Assembly: GCA_030447875.1 (NCBI GenBank)
Contig: JAUJOA010000010.1
Span: forward strand, 1 to 55,090
DNA from: Thermoleophilaceae bacterium
Lineage (GTDB): Bacteria; Actinomycetota; Thermoleophilia; Solirubrobacterales; Thermoleophilaceae
DNA: 55,090 nt
Direction of reading: 5' to 3'
The translations under genes and the position numbers were made by a program. Under the pieces are notes generated by a model. That model was not told the DNA's origin. It did no database searches and worked only from the letters and a program-made list of their open reading frames with translations. The stretch's first letter is position 1. Every line of letters begins with the position of its first letter. This document shows positions 43,786 through 51,912 of this stretch, in pieces.

Positions 43786-44898
43786 TCAGCGCACGGCGCC
43801 GTCCACGCTCGCCGGCGCCATCCCCGCCTCGACGACGGAGCGCGGGCGAGGTCCCACGTACTGTGCCGTGGGCCGGATCAGCCGCCCTTCTCGCTTCTGC
43901 TCGAGGATGTGCGCGGACCAGCCGGCCACTCGGGCGCAGACGAACAGCGGCGTGAAGAGCTCCGGTGGAACACCCGCGTCGTCCAGCACCACGGCGGACC
44001 AGAACTCGACGTTCGTGGCCAGGACGCGATCGGGCTTGCGCGCCTTGAGCTCGGCCAGTGCCGCACGCTCGAGCGCCTCGGCCGCGTGGAGCCGGGGCGA
44101 GTCGATCTCTCGCGCGGTGCGCCGCAGCACGCGGGCGCGTGGATCCTCCGCGCGGTAGACGCGGTGGCCGAAGCCCATCAGCCGGTCGCCGCGATCGAGG
44201 GCCCGCTTGACCCAACGCTCGGCGTCCCCCTCGCGCTCGACCTCGTCGAGCATCTGCAACACGCGCGAGGGTGCGCCGCCGTGAAGCGGCCCTGAGAGCG
44301 CTCCGACGGCGGCCGACAGGCACGCCGCCACGTCGGCGCCGGTCGAGGCGACCACGCGCGCGGTGAACGTGGAGGCGTTCATGCCGTGCTCGGCGGCCGA
44401 CACCCAGTAGGCGTCTATCGCCTTGGCGTGGCGCGGGTCGGCCTCGCCCCGCCAGCGGATCAGAAAGCGCTCGGGGATCGTGTCCGCGCCATCCACATCG
44501 TTTTGGGGAACGGGCGGCTGCCCGGGGCCACGGGCGGACTGAGCCACGAACGACAGCGCCATGACCGAAGCGCGGGCCAAGTCACCACGCGCCTGCTCGT
44601 CGGTGACGTCGATCAGCTCCTGCAACCCCCACTCCGGCGCGAGCATCGCCAGCGCCGACTGGACGTCCACGCGCGGGTCGCCGGAGCGCACCGTCAGGGG
44701 GTACGGCTCGGCCGGCGGCATCCCCGGTTCGAAGCTTCCGTCGACCAAGAGGCCCCAGACGTTCTCGAACCGCACGTTGCCGACGAGGTCCTCGATGTCT
44801 ACGCCTCGGTACCGGAGGGCGCTCCCCTCCTTGTCCGGCTCGGCGATCTCGGTCCGAAACGCGACTACGTCCTCGAGCCCCGATGCCACGATCGTCAT
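43786..44898 (-). CDS. Citrate synthase
   Basis: Condenses acetyl-CoA and oxaloacetate. 370 residues. LRYRGVDIEDLVGNVRFENV near 28, AEHGMNASTFTARVVASTGAD with the first catalytic His near 168, SGPLHGGAPSRVLQML near 203, GFGHRVYRAEDPRARVL with the oxaloacetate His-Arg near 240, and NVEFWSAVVLDDAGVPPELFTPLF with the catalytic Asp. It is the short type (about 370) seen in actinobacterial CitA and 2-methylcitrate synthases; a methylcitrate role cannot be excluded, but no other methylcitrate genes are nearby. The ATG at 44898 follows a -10 box. Confidence 0.92.
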   Translation of the reverse strand: MTIVASGLEDVVAFRTEIAEPDKEGSALRYRGVDIEDLVGNVRFENVWGLLVDGSFEPGMPPAEPYPLTVRSGDPRVDVQSALAMLAPEWGLQELIDVTDEQARGDLARASVMALSFVAQSARGPGQPPVPQNDVDGADTIPERFLIRWRGEADPRHAKAIDAYWVSAAEHGMNASTFTARVVASTGADVAACLSAAVGALSGPLHGGAPSRVLQMLDEVEREGDAERWVKRALDRGDRLMGFGHRVYRAEDPRARVLRRTAREIDSPRLHAAEALERAALAELKARKPDRVLATNVEFWSAVVLDDAGVPPELFTPLFVCARVAGWSAHILEQKREGRLIRPTAQYVGPRPRSVVEAGMAPASVDGAVR

Positions 44899-44905
44899 GG
44901 AGCCA

Positions 44906-44911
44906 AACCTA
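44906..44911 (-). promoter_or_regulatory. -10 box of citrate synthase (leaderless)
   Basis: TAGGTT on the minus strand ends 7 nt before the ATG at 44898. Its TAG is also the stop codon of the preceding small gene. Confidence 0.45.
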
Positions 44912-45130
44912 GCGGCTGACCGCGTAGTACAGGGGGAGCAGCACCGTGGCCAGCATGATCATGAGGATCCCGGCGGCGACCATGGTCTTCGACCGGTACA
45001 GATGGCCGAGGCCCCCGATCAGGAACCCGAGGAGGATGATCGTGATGAACGGCGTCGGCGACAGCTGGAAGTCGCCGGACTGCTCGGGTCCCTTGCCGGG
45101 ATCCAGGAACTGGGCGAGGACGGCAAGCAT
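44909..45130 (-). CDS. Small membrane protein (73 residues)
   Basis: From an ATG at 45130 with AAGGA about 10 nt upstream to TAG at 44911. MLAVLAQFLDPGKGPEQSGDF is followed by two membrane helices (FITIILLGFLIGGLGHLY, 32-50; MVAAGILMIMLATVLLPLYY, 52-71). No recognised family. It is divergent from the MoxR gene, with only 21 nt between start codons, and 10 nt upstream of citrate synthase. Confidence 0.7.
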   Translation of the reverse strand: MLAVLAQFLDPGKGPEQSGDFQLSPTPFITIILLGFLIGGLGHLYRSKTMVAAGILMIMLATVLLPLYYAVSR

Positions 45131-45138
45131 GGCGAAAG

Positions 45139-45144
45139 TATCCT
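45139..45144 (+). promoter_or_regulatory. -10 box deciding the MoxR start (leaderless)
   Basis: TATCCT ends 7 nt before the ATG at 45152. It excludes the long upstream extension of that frame, which shadows citrate synthase. Confidence 0.45.
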
Positions 45145-45151
45145 TCAGCCG

Positions 45152-46039
45152 ATGGCCGTAGACCTGCAGAGCGTCGAGGAGGCGCGCGACGGCCTCGGGG
45201 CCGTCGGCTACCTCGCCGCCGAGTCCACCGCGCTCGTGGCCTTCCTGGCCGCCAAGCTCGGGAAGCCCGTGCTCGTCGAGGGACCCGCCGGGGTGGGCAA
45301 GACCGAGCTCGCAAAGGCGCTGGCCAGGGCAACGGACCGGAAGCTGATCCGTCTGCAGTGCTACGAAGGCCTCGACGAGGCAAAGGCCCTCTACGAGTGG
45401 AACTACCGCAAGCAGCTCCTGCGGATTCAGACCGAGGCCGCGGACACCGGCTGGCAGAGGGTCCAGGAGGATATCTTCAGCGAGGACTTCCTCCTGTCGC
45501 GACCGCTTCTCCAGGCCATCGCCGAGACCGAGCCGGTGGTGCTGCTGATCGACGAGATCGACAAGACGGACCAGGAATTCGAGGCGATGCTGCTCGAGGT
45601 GCTCTCCGACTTCCAGATCTCGATCCCGGAGCTGGGTGTCGTCGAGGCACAGAGCAGGCCGCTCGTGCTGCTCACCTCGAACAACTCGCGTGAGCTCACC
45701 GAGGCGCTCAAGCGCCGCTGCCTCTACCTCTGGCTCGACTACCCGGAGACCGAGCACGAGCTCGAGATCGTGCGGATGCATGCGCCGGAGCTCTCCGAGC
45801 GGGTGGCGGCCAAGCTCGTCGAGGTCATCCGGCTCGTGCGCGAGCTCGACCTCAAGAAGCCGCCGTCGATCGCCGAGTCGATCGACTGGGCGCGCGCGCT
45901 GCTGCTGCTGGGCGCCGACGACATCGACGAGGCGACCTTCCGCTCGACGCTCTCGATCATCGTCAAGCACCGCACGGACCTCGACACGGTCGCCGAGCGC
46001 GCCGGCGTGAAGCTTCAGCAGGGGCTCTTGACCGGTTGA
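45152..46039 (+). CDS. MoxR-type AAA+ ATPase
   Basis: 295 residues from the ATG at 45152. Walker A VEGPAGVGKTELAKALA near 40-56, LQCYEGLDEAKALYEWNY in the pre-sensor insert, Walker B VLLIDEIDKTDQEFEAML near 131-148, sensor 1 in VLLTSNNSREL, and the arginine finger region ALKRRCLYLWLDYPE. MoxR proteins act as chaperones with VWA partners to activate metalloenzymes. Such a VWA gene (CoxE type) follows, so the pair fits a CoxD-CoxE-like maturation module; a target enzyme is not in the window. Confidence 0.93.
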   Translation: MAVDLQSVEEARDGLGAVGYLAAESTALVAFLAAKLGKPVLVEGPAGVGKTELAKALARATDRKLIRLQCYEGLDEAKALYEWNYRKQLLRIQTEAADTGWQRVQEDIFSEDFLLSRPLLQAIAETEPVVLLIDEIDKTDQEFEAMLLEVLSDFQISIPELGVVEAQSRPLVLLTSNNSRELTEALKRRCLYLWLDYPETEHELEIVRMHAPELSERVAAKLVEVIRLVRELDLKKPPSIAESIDWARALLLLGADDIDEATFRSTLSIIVKHRTDLDTVAERAGVKLQQGLLTG

Positions 46040-46160
46040 GATGGCAGATGGCAGTGGGTAGATGGCAGTGCTGTCCAGGTCGGGTTCTCCCCCACCACAC
46101 GTTGCTGATGTGCGGCAAGAGGCATACCTCTGCCATCCGCCATCCGCCATCCGCCATCTG
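46040..46160. repeat. Heptamer inverted repeat 5, ATGGCAG type
   Basis: The left arm (46040-46070) has three ATGGCAG units. The right arm (46130-46160) has CTGCCAT and CGCCATC units, four in a row. About 60 nt of unrelated sequence lie between. It begins with the base after the MoxR stop and ends with the base before the VWA gene's ATG. Same 7-nt period and layout as repeats 1-4, different sequence. Confidence 0.85.
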
Positions 46161-47558
46161 ATGCCCCGCTCGCTCTACGGCGGCATCCCTCCCGCCGGCC
46201 CGGCCGGGTTCCCGGCGCGAATACTCGAGCTGGCCGACGAGCTGCGCAGCGAGGGCATGGCGGTGGGAACGTCGGAGCTGCTCGACGCCTTCCGTGCGCT
46301 GGGCGAGGTGAGCTGGACCGAGCAGGAGGACTTCCGCGAGGCGCTGGCCGCCACGCTCGCGAAGTCTCAGGAGGATCGGCGGGTCTTCGAGGTCGTGTTC
46401 GACCGCTTCTTCTTCCGGGCGCCCGAGCGCGAGGCGATCGAGCGAGGGCTCAAGGGAGGAGCGCTTCGGGGGCGGCGAGAACCTCGACCTGGATGACCTT
46501 CGCCAGCGCATTCGCGAAGCCATTCGAGGCGGGTCCGACGGCGAGATGCGCGACATGGCGCGGCTCGCGATCGCCGCGTTCGGCCGCCAGGGCGAGGGCT
46601 CCGGCGTGATCGGCGTGGACGTCCAGCGCATCCGCCGGACGCTCGAGCTGAAGGGAGAGGCGGTGCGACCGGCCGAGGCCCCGGCGGACGCGAGCGCGGT
46701 GCCGCGCGACGGCCTGCGCCAGTTCGAGCGCCACCTCCGGCGCGAGCTCGAGAGCGCGCGACGATCGAGCGAACGCAGTCGCTTCCGCCCGCCAAGCCGC
46801 TGCAGGACTACGACCGAGAGCTCCCGGGCGGCCCGCTCCAGGATCTGGCGGCGGTGCATCGCGTGGTCGCGCAGCTCAAGCGGCGGCTCGCGACCCAGGG
46901 TCACGAGCAGCGCGGGCGGCGGCGAACCGAGGTAGTGGACGTCCGGCGCACGATGCAGGCGTCGCTCGAGACCGGCGGGTGCCTCTTCGCCTCAAGCATC
47001 GCCCGCTGCGGCCGCGACGCCCGGAGCTCTACGTGCTGTGCGACGTGTCGACGAGCGTCACGAGCGCGAGCGTCTTCTTCCTCTCCGTGCTCCATGCCCT
47101 GCATGACGCGTTTCGAAAGCTCCGAACGTTCGTGTTCGTCGAGCGGATATCCGAGGTGACCGACGTCTTCGAGCGCGAGCGCTCGTTCGCGGCCGTCTCG
47201 CGTGCGATCGCGACCGATGCCGGCGTAGCCGATGTCTCGGGCTACACGGATTACGGGCGCGTCTGGCTCGAGTTCCTCGAGAGCGTGGTCGACGACCTCG
47301 ATCCTCGCTCCACCCTGATCGTGCTCGGCGATGCCCGCACCAACGGACGCGAGCCCTACGCCAAGGCGTTCGGCGCCCTGTCCGAGCGCGCGGGACGCAC
47401 CTTCTGGCTCAATCCCGAGCCGCGCCTCTACTGGAACTACGGGGACTCGGTCATGCAGGTCTACGAGCCGTACTGCGACGGCGTGTTCGAGTGCTGGACG
47501 ACGAAGCAGCTCGGGGTTCGTGAGGGCGCTCACCGACGTGCGCGCGCCTTCCACCTAG
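46161..47558 (+). pseudogene. CoxE-like VWA domain protein, frame-broken
   Basis: The translation is intact only if frames are joined. The start (RSLYGGIPPAGPAGFPARILELADEL) is in one frame, EERFGGGENLDLDDLRQ onward in a second, TIERTQSLPPAKPLQDYDREL to ASLETGG in the first again, VPLRLKHRPLRP to TTKQLG in a third, and GFVRALTDV ends at 47558. The VWA core ELYVLCDVSTSVTSASVFF keeps the metal-binding DxSxS; DYGRVWLEFLE and GRTFWLNPEPRLYWNYGDS follow. Breaks near 46452, 46760, 46977 and 47515 lie at G runs or GC repeats, so sequencing error is as likely as decay. Function: partner of the MoxR ATPase. It has no Shine-Dalgarno because repeat 5 abuts it. Confidence 0.8.
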
Positions 47559-47570
47559 CCACCGGTCAGC

Positions 47571-48183
47571 GTGCACTACGTAACCCACGGACCGCGTGAG
47601 GCTCTGCGCGTGGCGCTCACCTTCGACGACGGGCCGGGTGCGCTCACGGCTCGGATCCTCGACATGCTGGCCGAGCAAGGGGCGAGGGGGACCTTCAACG
47701 TGCTCGGGGAGCGACTCGAAGGGCGCGGGCGCTATTGCGCCGAACCCTCGACGAGGGTCACGAGTTGGGAACCACTCGCTCCATCATCAGAGCTTCGCGG
47801 GGAGGCCGCTGGCGACTGCCTGGCAGGTGGCCCGGACCAATGCGCGCGTGAGACGGATCACGGGCTTTCGTCCGCGCCTCTTCCGGCCACCCTATGGGCA
47901 CGTTAGTCCGAGCATGATCCGAGCGGCCCGACTCGCCGGCATGACGACGATCGGCTGGGACGTCGACCCGCGCGACTACGAGACGCCGGGCGAGGAGGCC
48001 ATCTACCGGCGGGTCATCGATGGGGTCCGCCCCGGCTCGATCGTGCTGCTCGACGACCGCCGGGCGCTCCAGCAGACGGCTACCGCACTCGAGCGGATAC
48101 TGGCCACGCTGGGGAGCGCGGAGTACCGCTTCGTCACGGTGTCGGCGCTGCTCGCCTACGAAGGGGACGATGGCGAACGCTAG
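47571..48183 (+). pseudogene. Polysaccharide deacetylase (NodB-like), frame-broken
   Basis: From a GTG at 47571. MHYVTHGPREALRVALTFDDGPGALTARILDML carries the NodB TFDDGP motif (metal-binding Asp-Asp). The middle, ARALLRRTLDEGHELG, is in another frame. The rest, NHSLHHQSFAGRPLATAWQVARTNARVRRITGF, with the metal-binding His pair, then RPPYGHVSPSM, GWDVDPRDYETPG and GSIVLLDD, is in a third, ending at 48183. Two breaks (about 47722 and 47767) lie at G runs, each fitting one missing base. If repaired, all NodB motifs are present and it should deacetylate a cell-surface or chitin-type polysaccharide. No signal peptide is seen. Confidence 0.78.
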
Positions 48184-48333
48184 CGCCGCACCCTTCAGGG
48201 CACCCATCCCGTGTCGCACTCGCCCTCATCGAAGGTGCCCGAGTAGCGCCACCACCCCTGGCTCGGCGACCGTCGATCGCCACCTGACCCTAGCGATCGC
48301 GGGTGGCGTAGGCGCGGGTCGCGTGACCGGCGG

Positions 48334-48339
48334 TAGACT
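48334..48339 (+). promoter_or_regulatory. Possible -10 box of the thi operon
   Basis: TAGACT lies 14 nt before the TPP riboswitch, so the transcript would begin just ahead of the aptamer. No clear -35 element was found. Confidence 0.35.
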
Positions 48340-48353
48340 GCTGACAACGACAA

Positions 48354-48454
48354 CAGGGGGGCTCGCAGGACAGCGGGCTGAGATAGCGCCTTCGGTCGGT
48401 TCGACCGCCCGGCGCTGACCCTTCGAACCTGTGGGGTAATGCCCGCGGAGGGAG
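48354..48454 (+). ncRNA. TPP (THI-box) riboswitch
   Basis: A thiamine pyrophosphate aptamer. GCGGGCTGAGATAGCG carries the invariant CTGAGA, then a GC-rich variable hairpin (GCGCC to GGCGC), ACCCTTCGAACCTGT with the conserved CTTcGAACCTG, and GGGGTAATGCCCGCGGAGGGAG with GGTAATGCC. The closing P1 strand GCGGAGGGAG sits 4-9 nt before the thiZ ATG, so it should also serve as Shine-Dalgarno and be hidden when TPP is bound. It controls the three thi transport genes that follow. Confidence 0.93.
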
Positions 48455-48457
48455 CGT

Positions 48458-49273
48458 ATGCAGACGAGGCTCGAGGCTCCTGCGACGGAGCCTTTGTCTT
48501 TCGAGGACACCGGCGTCACCGTGAGCGGGGTCGCTCGCCGCTTCGCAGCGGCAGACCGTGCTCGGGGGCCGGTCCTCGCCCTCAACGACGTGAGCCTGAG
48601 CGCTCATCGAGGCGAGGTGCTCGGAGTGCTCGGCCCGTCGGGCTGTGGCAAGTCGACGCTGCTCGAGCTCGTGGCCGGGCTTCAGGAGCCGGACGCGGGT
48701 CGAGTGGCGGTCTGCGGCCGCGCCAGCGGGGCCGAGCGATTGGCCGCCTGCGCGTACATGCCCCAGCGCGACCTCCTTCTTCCCTGGCGCGACGCAATCG
48801 GCAACGCCGCCCTGGCGCTCGAGTGCGCCGGGGTTCGCCCCCGCCAGGCGCGACGACGCGCGCGCCCCCTCTTCGAGCGCTTTGGCTTGGCGGACTTCGA
48901 GCGCTCGATGCCCGGGGAGCTCTCGGGCGGTATGCGCCAGCGCGTGGCATTCCTGCGCACGCTGCTGGCAGGTCGCCCCGCCCTGCTCCTCGACGAGCCG
49001 TTCGCGTCGCTCGACTCGCTCACGCGAGCAGCGATGCAGGAGTGGCTCGCGGGCGCGCTGGCGACCGAGCCGCGGACCGTCCTCTTCGTCACCCACGACG
49101 TGGAGGAAGCGCTCTTCCTCGCCGATCGCGTCGCCGTCATGAGCCCGCGGCCCGGGCGCGTGGTCGCGGAGATCCCCGTTCCGCTCCAGCGACCGCGCCC
49201 CAGACGCGAGACTGTGACCGACCCGACCTTCATAGAGCTCAAGGAGCAGGCTCTGAGGGCGCTCGAGTGCTGA
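48458..49273 (+). CDS. thiZ: Thiamine precursor ABC transporter, ATP-binding protein
   Basis: 271 residues. Walker A VLGPSGCGKSTLLELVAG near 50-67, the Q-loop YMPQRDLLLPW, the signature LSGGMRQRVAFLR, Walker B LLLDEPFASLDSLTR and the switch His in FVTHDVEEALFLADR. It is the SsuB/TauB-like class that powers ThiXYZ. The ATG at 48458 follows the riboswitch at Shine-Dalgarno distance. A short, unaligned N-terminal extension (1-18) is present. It overlaps the permease by 7 nt; energises import of a pyrimidine precursor of thiamine. Confidence 0.93.
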   Translation: MQTRLEAPATEPLSFEDTGVTVSGVARRFAAADRARGPVLALNDVSLSAHRGEVLGVLGPSGCGKSTLLELVAGLQEPDAGRVAVCGRASGAERLAACAYMPQRDLLLPWRDAIGNAALALECAGVRPRQARRRARPLFERFGLADFERSMPGELSGGMRQRVAFLRTLLAGRPALLLDEPFASLDSLTRAAMQEWLAGALATEPRTVLFVTHDVEEALFLADRVAVMSPRPGRVVAEIPVPLQRPRPRRETVTDPTFIELKEQALRALEC

Positions 49274-50022
49274 GGCGTTACGGACCGCCGGCGCTCCTCC
49301 TGCTAGCGGCCGCCGCAGCGTGGCAGGGAGTGGCAAGCCTGCCATCGGTCGACGACCTCACGTTGGCGTCGCCGTCGGAGGTCGTCCAGGCGCTGCGCGA
49401 GGACTGGTCGCTGCTTCTCGACAATGCCGGCGTGACGCTCGTCGAGGTGCTTCTCGGACTCGCGATCGCCTTGGTGGGCGGCGTGGCCGGGGCCGTAACG
49501 ATGCATCTGGTTCGTCCACTGCGGGAGGCCGCCTATCCGCTGCTCGTGGCCTCGCAGGCGATCCCGATCGTGGTTCTCGCCCCGCTCTTCGTGCTCGCTT
49601 TCGACTACGGGATCGGCCCGAAGGTCGCCATCGTCGGGCTGATCTGCTTCTTCCCGATCACGGTGAACGTGCTCGACGGGCTCCGCTCTGTCGAGCCGAG
49701 CCTGCTGAAGCTGATGCGCAGCCTCGGCGCGTCGCCCCTGGCCATCCTGCGCAAGGTAGAGCTCCCCGCCTCGCTCCCGAGCTTCTTCAGCGGTCTGCGC
49801 GTGGCCGCGAGCATCTCGGTGATCGGAGCCGTCTTCGGGGAATGGGCGGGCGCCGACGACGGTCTCGGCCGCCTCGTGCTGCTCGGCAACAACCAGCTCC
49901 AGACGCCGCGTGTCTACGCGGGCGTCGTGATCCTCGCGCTCATGGCGGTCGGGCTCTTCGCGCTCGCCACGCTGGCCGAGCGTGTCGCCCTGCCCTGGAG
50001 ACGAACGGAGGGAGCTCGATGA
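49267..50022 (+). CDS. thiX: Thiamine precursor ABC transporter, permease
   Basis: 251 residues from a GTG at 49267, overlapping thiZ by 7 nt. Six membrane helices are likely (e.g. YGPPALLLLAAAAAWQGVA, AIPIVVLAPLFVLAFDYGIG, VAIVGLICFFPITVNVLDGL). The EAA-type loop is SLLKLMRSLGASPLAILRKVELPASLP, which contacts the ATPase. Family of SsuC/TauC permeases. The frame is open upstream but shadows thiZ. It ends in ATGA overlap with thiY, so the three genes are translationally coupled and all under the TPP switch. Confidence 0.92.
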   Translation: MLRRYGPPALLLLAAAAAWQGVASLPSVDDLTLASPSEVVQALREDWSLLLDNAGVTLVEVLLGLAIALVGGVAGAVTMHLVRPLREAAYPLLVASQAIPIVVLAPLFVLAFDYGIGPKVAIVGLICFFPITVNVLDGLRSVEPSLLKLMRSLGASPLAILRKVELPASLPSFFSGLRVAASISVIGAVFGEWAGADDGLGRLVLLGNNQLQTPRVYAGVVILALMAVGLFALATLAERVALPWRRTEGAR

Positions 50023-51014
50023 AGCGGATGCCGCTCTTGCTACTGGCCTTTGTCGCGGCGCTCGTGGCCGGCTGCGGTGAGCGCGAGGAGGTCGTCGGCC
50101 CGGGCGCCGCCCAGCCCTTCGAGCTGATGCTCGACTTCTTCCCGAACGCCGACCACGCCGGGATCTACGCCGCGCAAGGAAACGGCCACTTCGAGGACGT
50201 CGCGCTCGACGTGGCGATTCGCCAGCCTGCCGACCCGGCGGCTCCAATCAAGGAGGTCGCAGCCGGCCGCGTCGACCTGGCGGTCTCCTACGAGCCCGAG
50301 GTGCTTCGCGCGCGTGACGAGGGGCTTCCGGTGGTGGCGGTCGGCGCACTCGTGCAGAAGCCGCTGACCTCGATCATCTCGCTTCCGGAGGCGAACATTC
50401 GCGGACCGGCCGACCTCGAGGGCAGGCGCGTCGGCACGGCGGGCATCGACTACCAGTCGGCCTTTCTCCGGGCCATCCTCGAGAAGGCCGGGGTCGACCC
50501 CGTCACCGTCGAGGAGACCAACGTGGGCTTCAACCTGAGCCCCGCCCTTCTGACGGGAAAGGTCGACGCGGTGCTCGGCGCCTTCTGGAACTACGAGGGG
50601 ACCGACCTTCGCCTGCGCGGCAAGGACCCGGAGATCATCCGGGTGGAGCGAGCGGGAGTGCCTACCTACAACGAGCTGGTGCTCGTGGCCAACGAGGACT
50701 CGCTCGAGGAGGACAGCGACCGCATTCGCGCGTTCGTCGCGGCACTCAGCCAGGGCACGGCCGACCTGGATCGCGATCCGGACAGCGCGATCCGGGCCTT
50801 GCTGGAGGCGAACCCCGACCTCGATCCGCAGCTGCAGCGGGAGGTCGTGAAGGTGACGCTGCCGCTCTTCGAGCCACCGGCCGGCCGGCCGTACGGCTAC
50901 CAGGACCCGCGACAGTGGGATGACTTCGGCCAGTTCATGCTGGACGCCGGGATCCTGAACGAGGAGCCAGAGGGGGCGTTCACAAACGAACTGCTGCCGG
51001 GCGAAGGGCTCTAG
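50019..51014 (+). CDS. thiY: Thiamine precursor ABC transporter, substrate-binding lipoprotein
   Basis: 331 residues. Signal peptide with lipobox LVAGC, so it is anchored at Cys20 or nearby. The core belongs to the NMT1/THI5-like group: LMLDFFPNADHAGIYAAQGNGHFED carries the pyrimidine-binding HAGIY, then KEVAAGRVDLAVSYEPEVL, VGTAGIDYQSAFLRAILEKAG and LGAFWNYEGTDLRLRG. It should bind a hydroxymethyl- or aminomethyl-pyrimidine. GGAGGGAG lies 5 nt before the ATG. Its TAG shares CTAG with the convergent glycosylase. Confidence 0.93.
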   Translation: MKRMPLLLLAFVAALVAGCGEREEVVGPGAAQPFELMLDFFPNADHAGIYAAQGNGHFEDVALDVAIRQPADPAAPIKEVAAGRVDLAVSYEPEVLRARDEGLPVVAVGALVQKPLTSIISLPEANIRGPADLEGRRVGTAGIDYQSAFLRAILEKAGVDPVTVEETNVGFNLSPALLTGKVDAVLGAFWNYEGTDLRLRGKDPEIIRVERAGVPTYNELVLVANEDSLEEDSDRIRAFVAALSQGTADLDRDPDSAIRALLEANPDLDPQLQREVVKVTLPLFEPPAGRPYGYQDPRQWDDFGQFMLDAGILNEEPEGAFTNELLPGEGL

Positions 51015-51844
51015 GACGCCGTGCTCAGCGCATAGATCCCCGCGAGCGCCTGATAGGGCGCGTACGGCGCAAAGAAGGAGCGCACCTCGTCCTCCGTCGC
51101 CCGTCTTCCGAGGCGCTGGAGCACTCCCACCAGCTTCACGTAGGCCAGATCGCCCGCCGGGAGCTGGTCGTCGCGACCCTGGCCGTGTAAGGCCAGCTTC
51201 TCGACCGTCCACGACCCCACGCCGGGAATCGTCCGCAGCCGGCGCCACGCGGGCTCGTGCAGGTTCAAATCCACGCGCCCGGAGGCCACCTGCCGCGCGG
51301 CGCGGACCATGGCGAGCGAGCGTCCCGCCGAGAGGTCGCACGCCTCGAGCTCTGCGGGCGCACGCCGGGCCATGCTCGTCGAGGACGGAGCATCGAGCAG
51401 GGTTCCGCACGGACTTCGCCTCCCGAAGCGCCGGATCAGCCGCCGCTGGATGCCCACCGCTCGACCGATCTCGATCAGCTGCTCGGTGATCGCCCAGGCG
51501 AGGGCCTCGAACGGCTCCGGCAGCCGCCGGGGGCGAAGCCAGGGGCGGCGGCGGATCGCGGGAGCCAGAAGAGGGTCGCGGCGGAACTGGCGATGGAACG
51601 GTCTGACGTCATGGTCGAGACAGAGCGCGAAATGCATCCGCTCGATGCCCCAGGACGCTCCCGAGCGCGAGGGTGCCTCCGCGCGCAGCCGAACCGCGCC
51701 CCCCGCTACGCGGGCGCGGATCAACACGGGCTCTTCCGCGTGATGGAGGAGCCTGACGAGCGCGCCGTCGCGGCGCCGCATGAGCCCGTCACGACCGGCA
51801 CTCGGCAGCCGGTAGTGGCCCGGCGGGCGAAAGTCCCGCTCGAT
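51011..51844 (-). CDS. AlkA-like DNA-3-methyladenine glycosylase, start unclear
   Basis: A HhH-GPD base-excision glycosylase. N-terminal beta domain residues about 1-85 (ERDFRPPGHYRLPSAGRDGLMRRRDGALVRL), then the helical core: PEPFEALAWAITEQLIEIGRAVGIQRRLI, IPGVGSWTVEKLALHGQGRDDQLPAGDLAYVK with the helix-hairpin-helix and the catalytic Asp. 277 residues if read from the ATC at 51844; no ATG, GTG or TTG is found in frame at the family's usual start, and the first ATG (51781) would drop about 20 N-terminal residues. A nonstandard start or a base error are both possible. Convergent with thiY. Confidence 0.8.
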   Translation of the reverse strand: MERDFRPPGHYRLPSAGRDGLMRRRDGALVRLLHHAEEPVLIRARVAGGAVRLRAEAPSRSGASWGIERMHFALCLDHDVRPFHRQFRRDPLLAPAIRRRPWLRPRRLPEPFEALAWAITEQLIEIGRAVGIQRRLIRRFGRRSPCGTLLDAPSSTSMARRAPAELEACDLSAGRSLAMVRAARQVASGRVDLNLHEPAWRRLRTIPGVGSWTVEKLALHGQGRDDQLPAGDLAYVKLVGVLQRLGRRATEDEVRSFFAPYAPYQALAGIYALSTAS

Positions 51845-51912
51845 GACGACCGTGCGCGGCCCGCTCGCGCGGCGTGGCGAGGCCGAGCCGCGGCCGGCTG
51901 CTGCGAGAGCCG

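Noticed and set aside
44561-45151. N-terminal extension of the MoxR frame
   Set aside because: Shadow of citrate synthase; the ATG at 45152 with its -10 box fits the family start.
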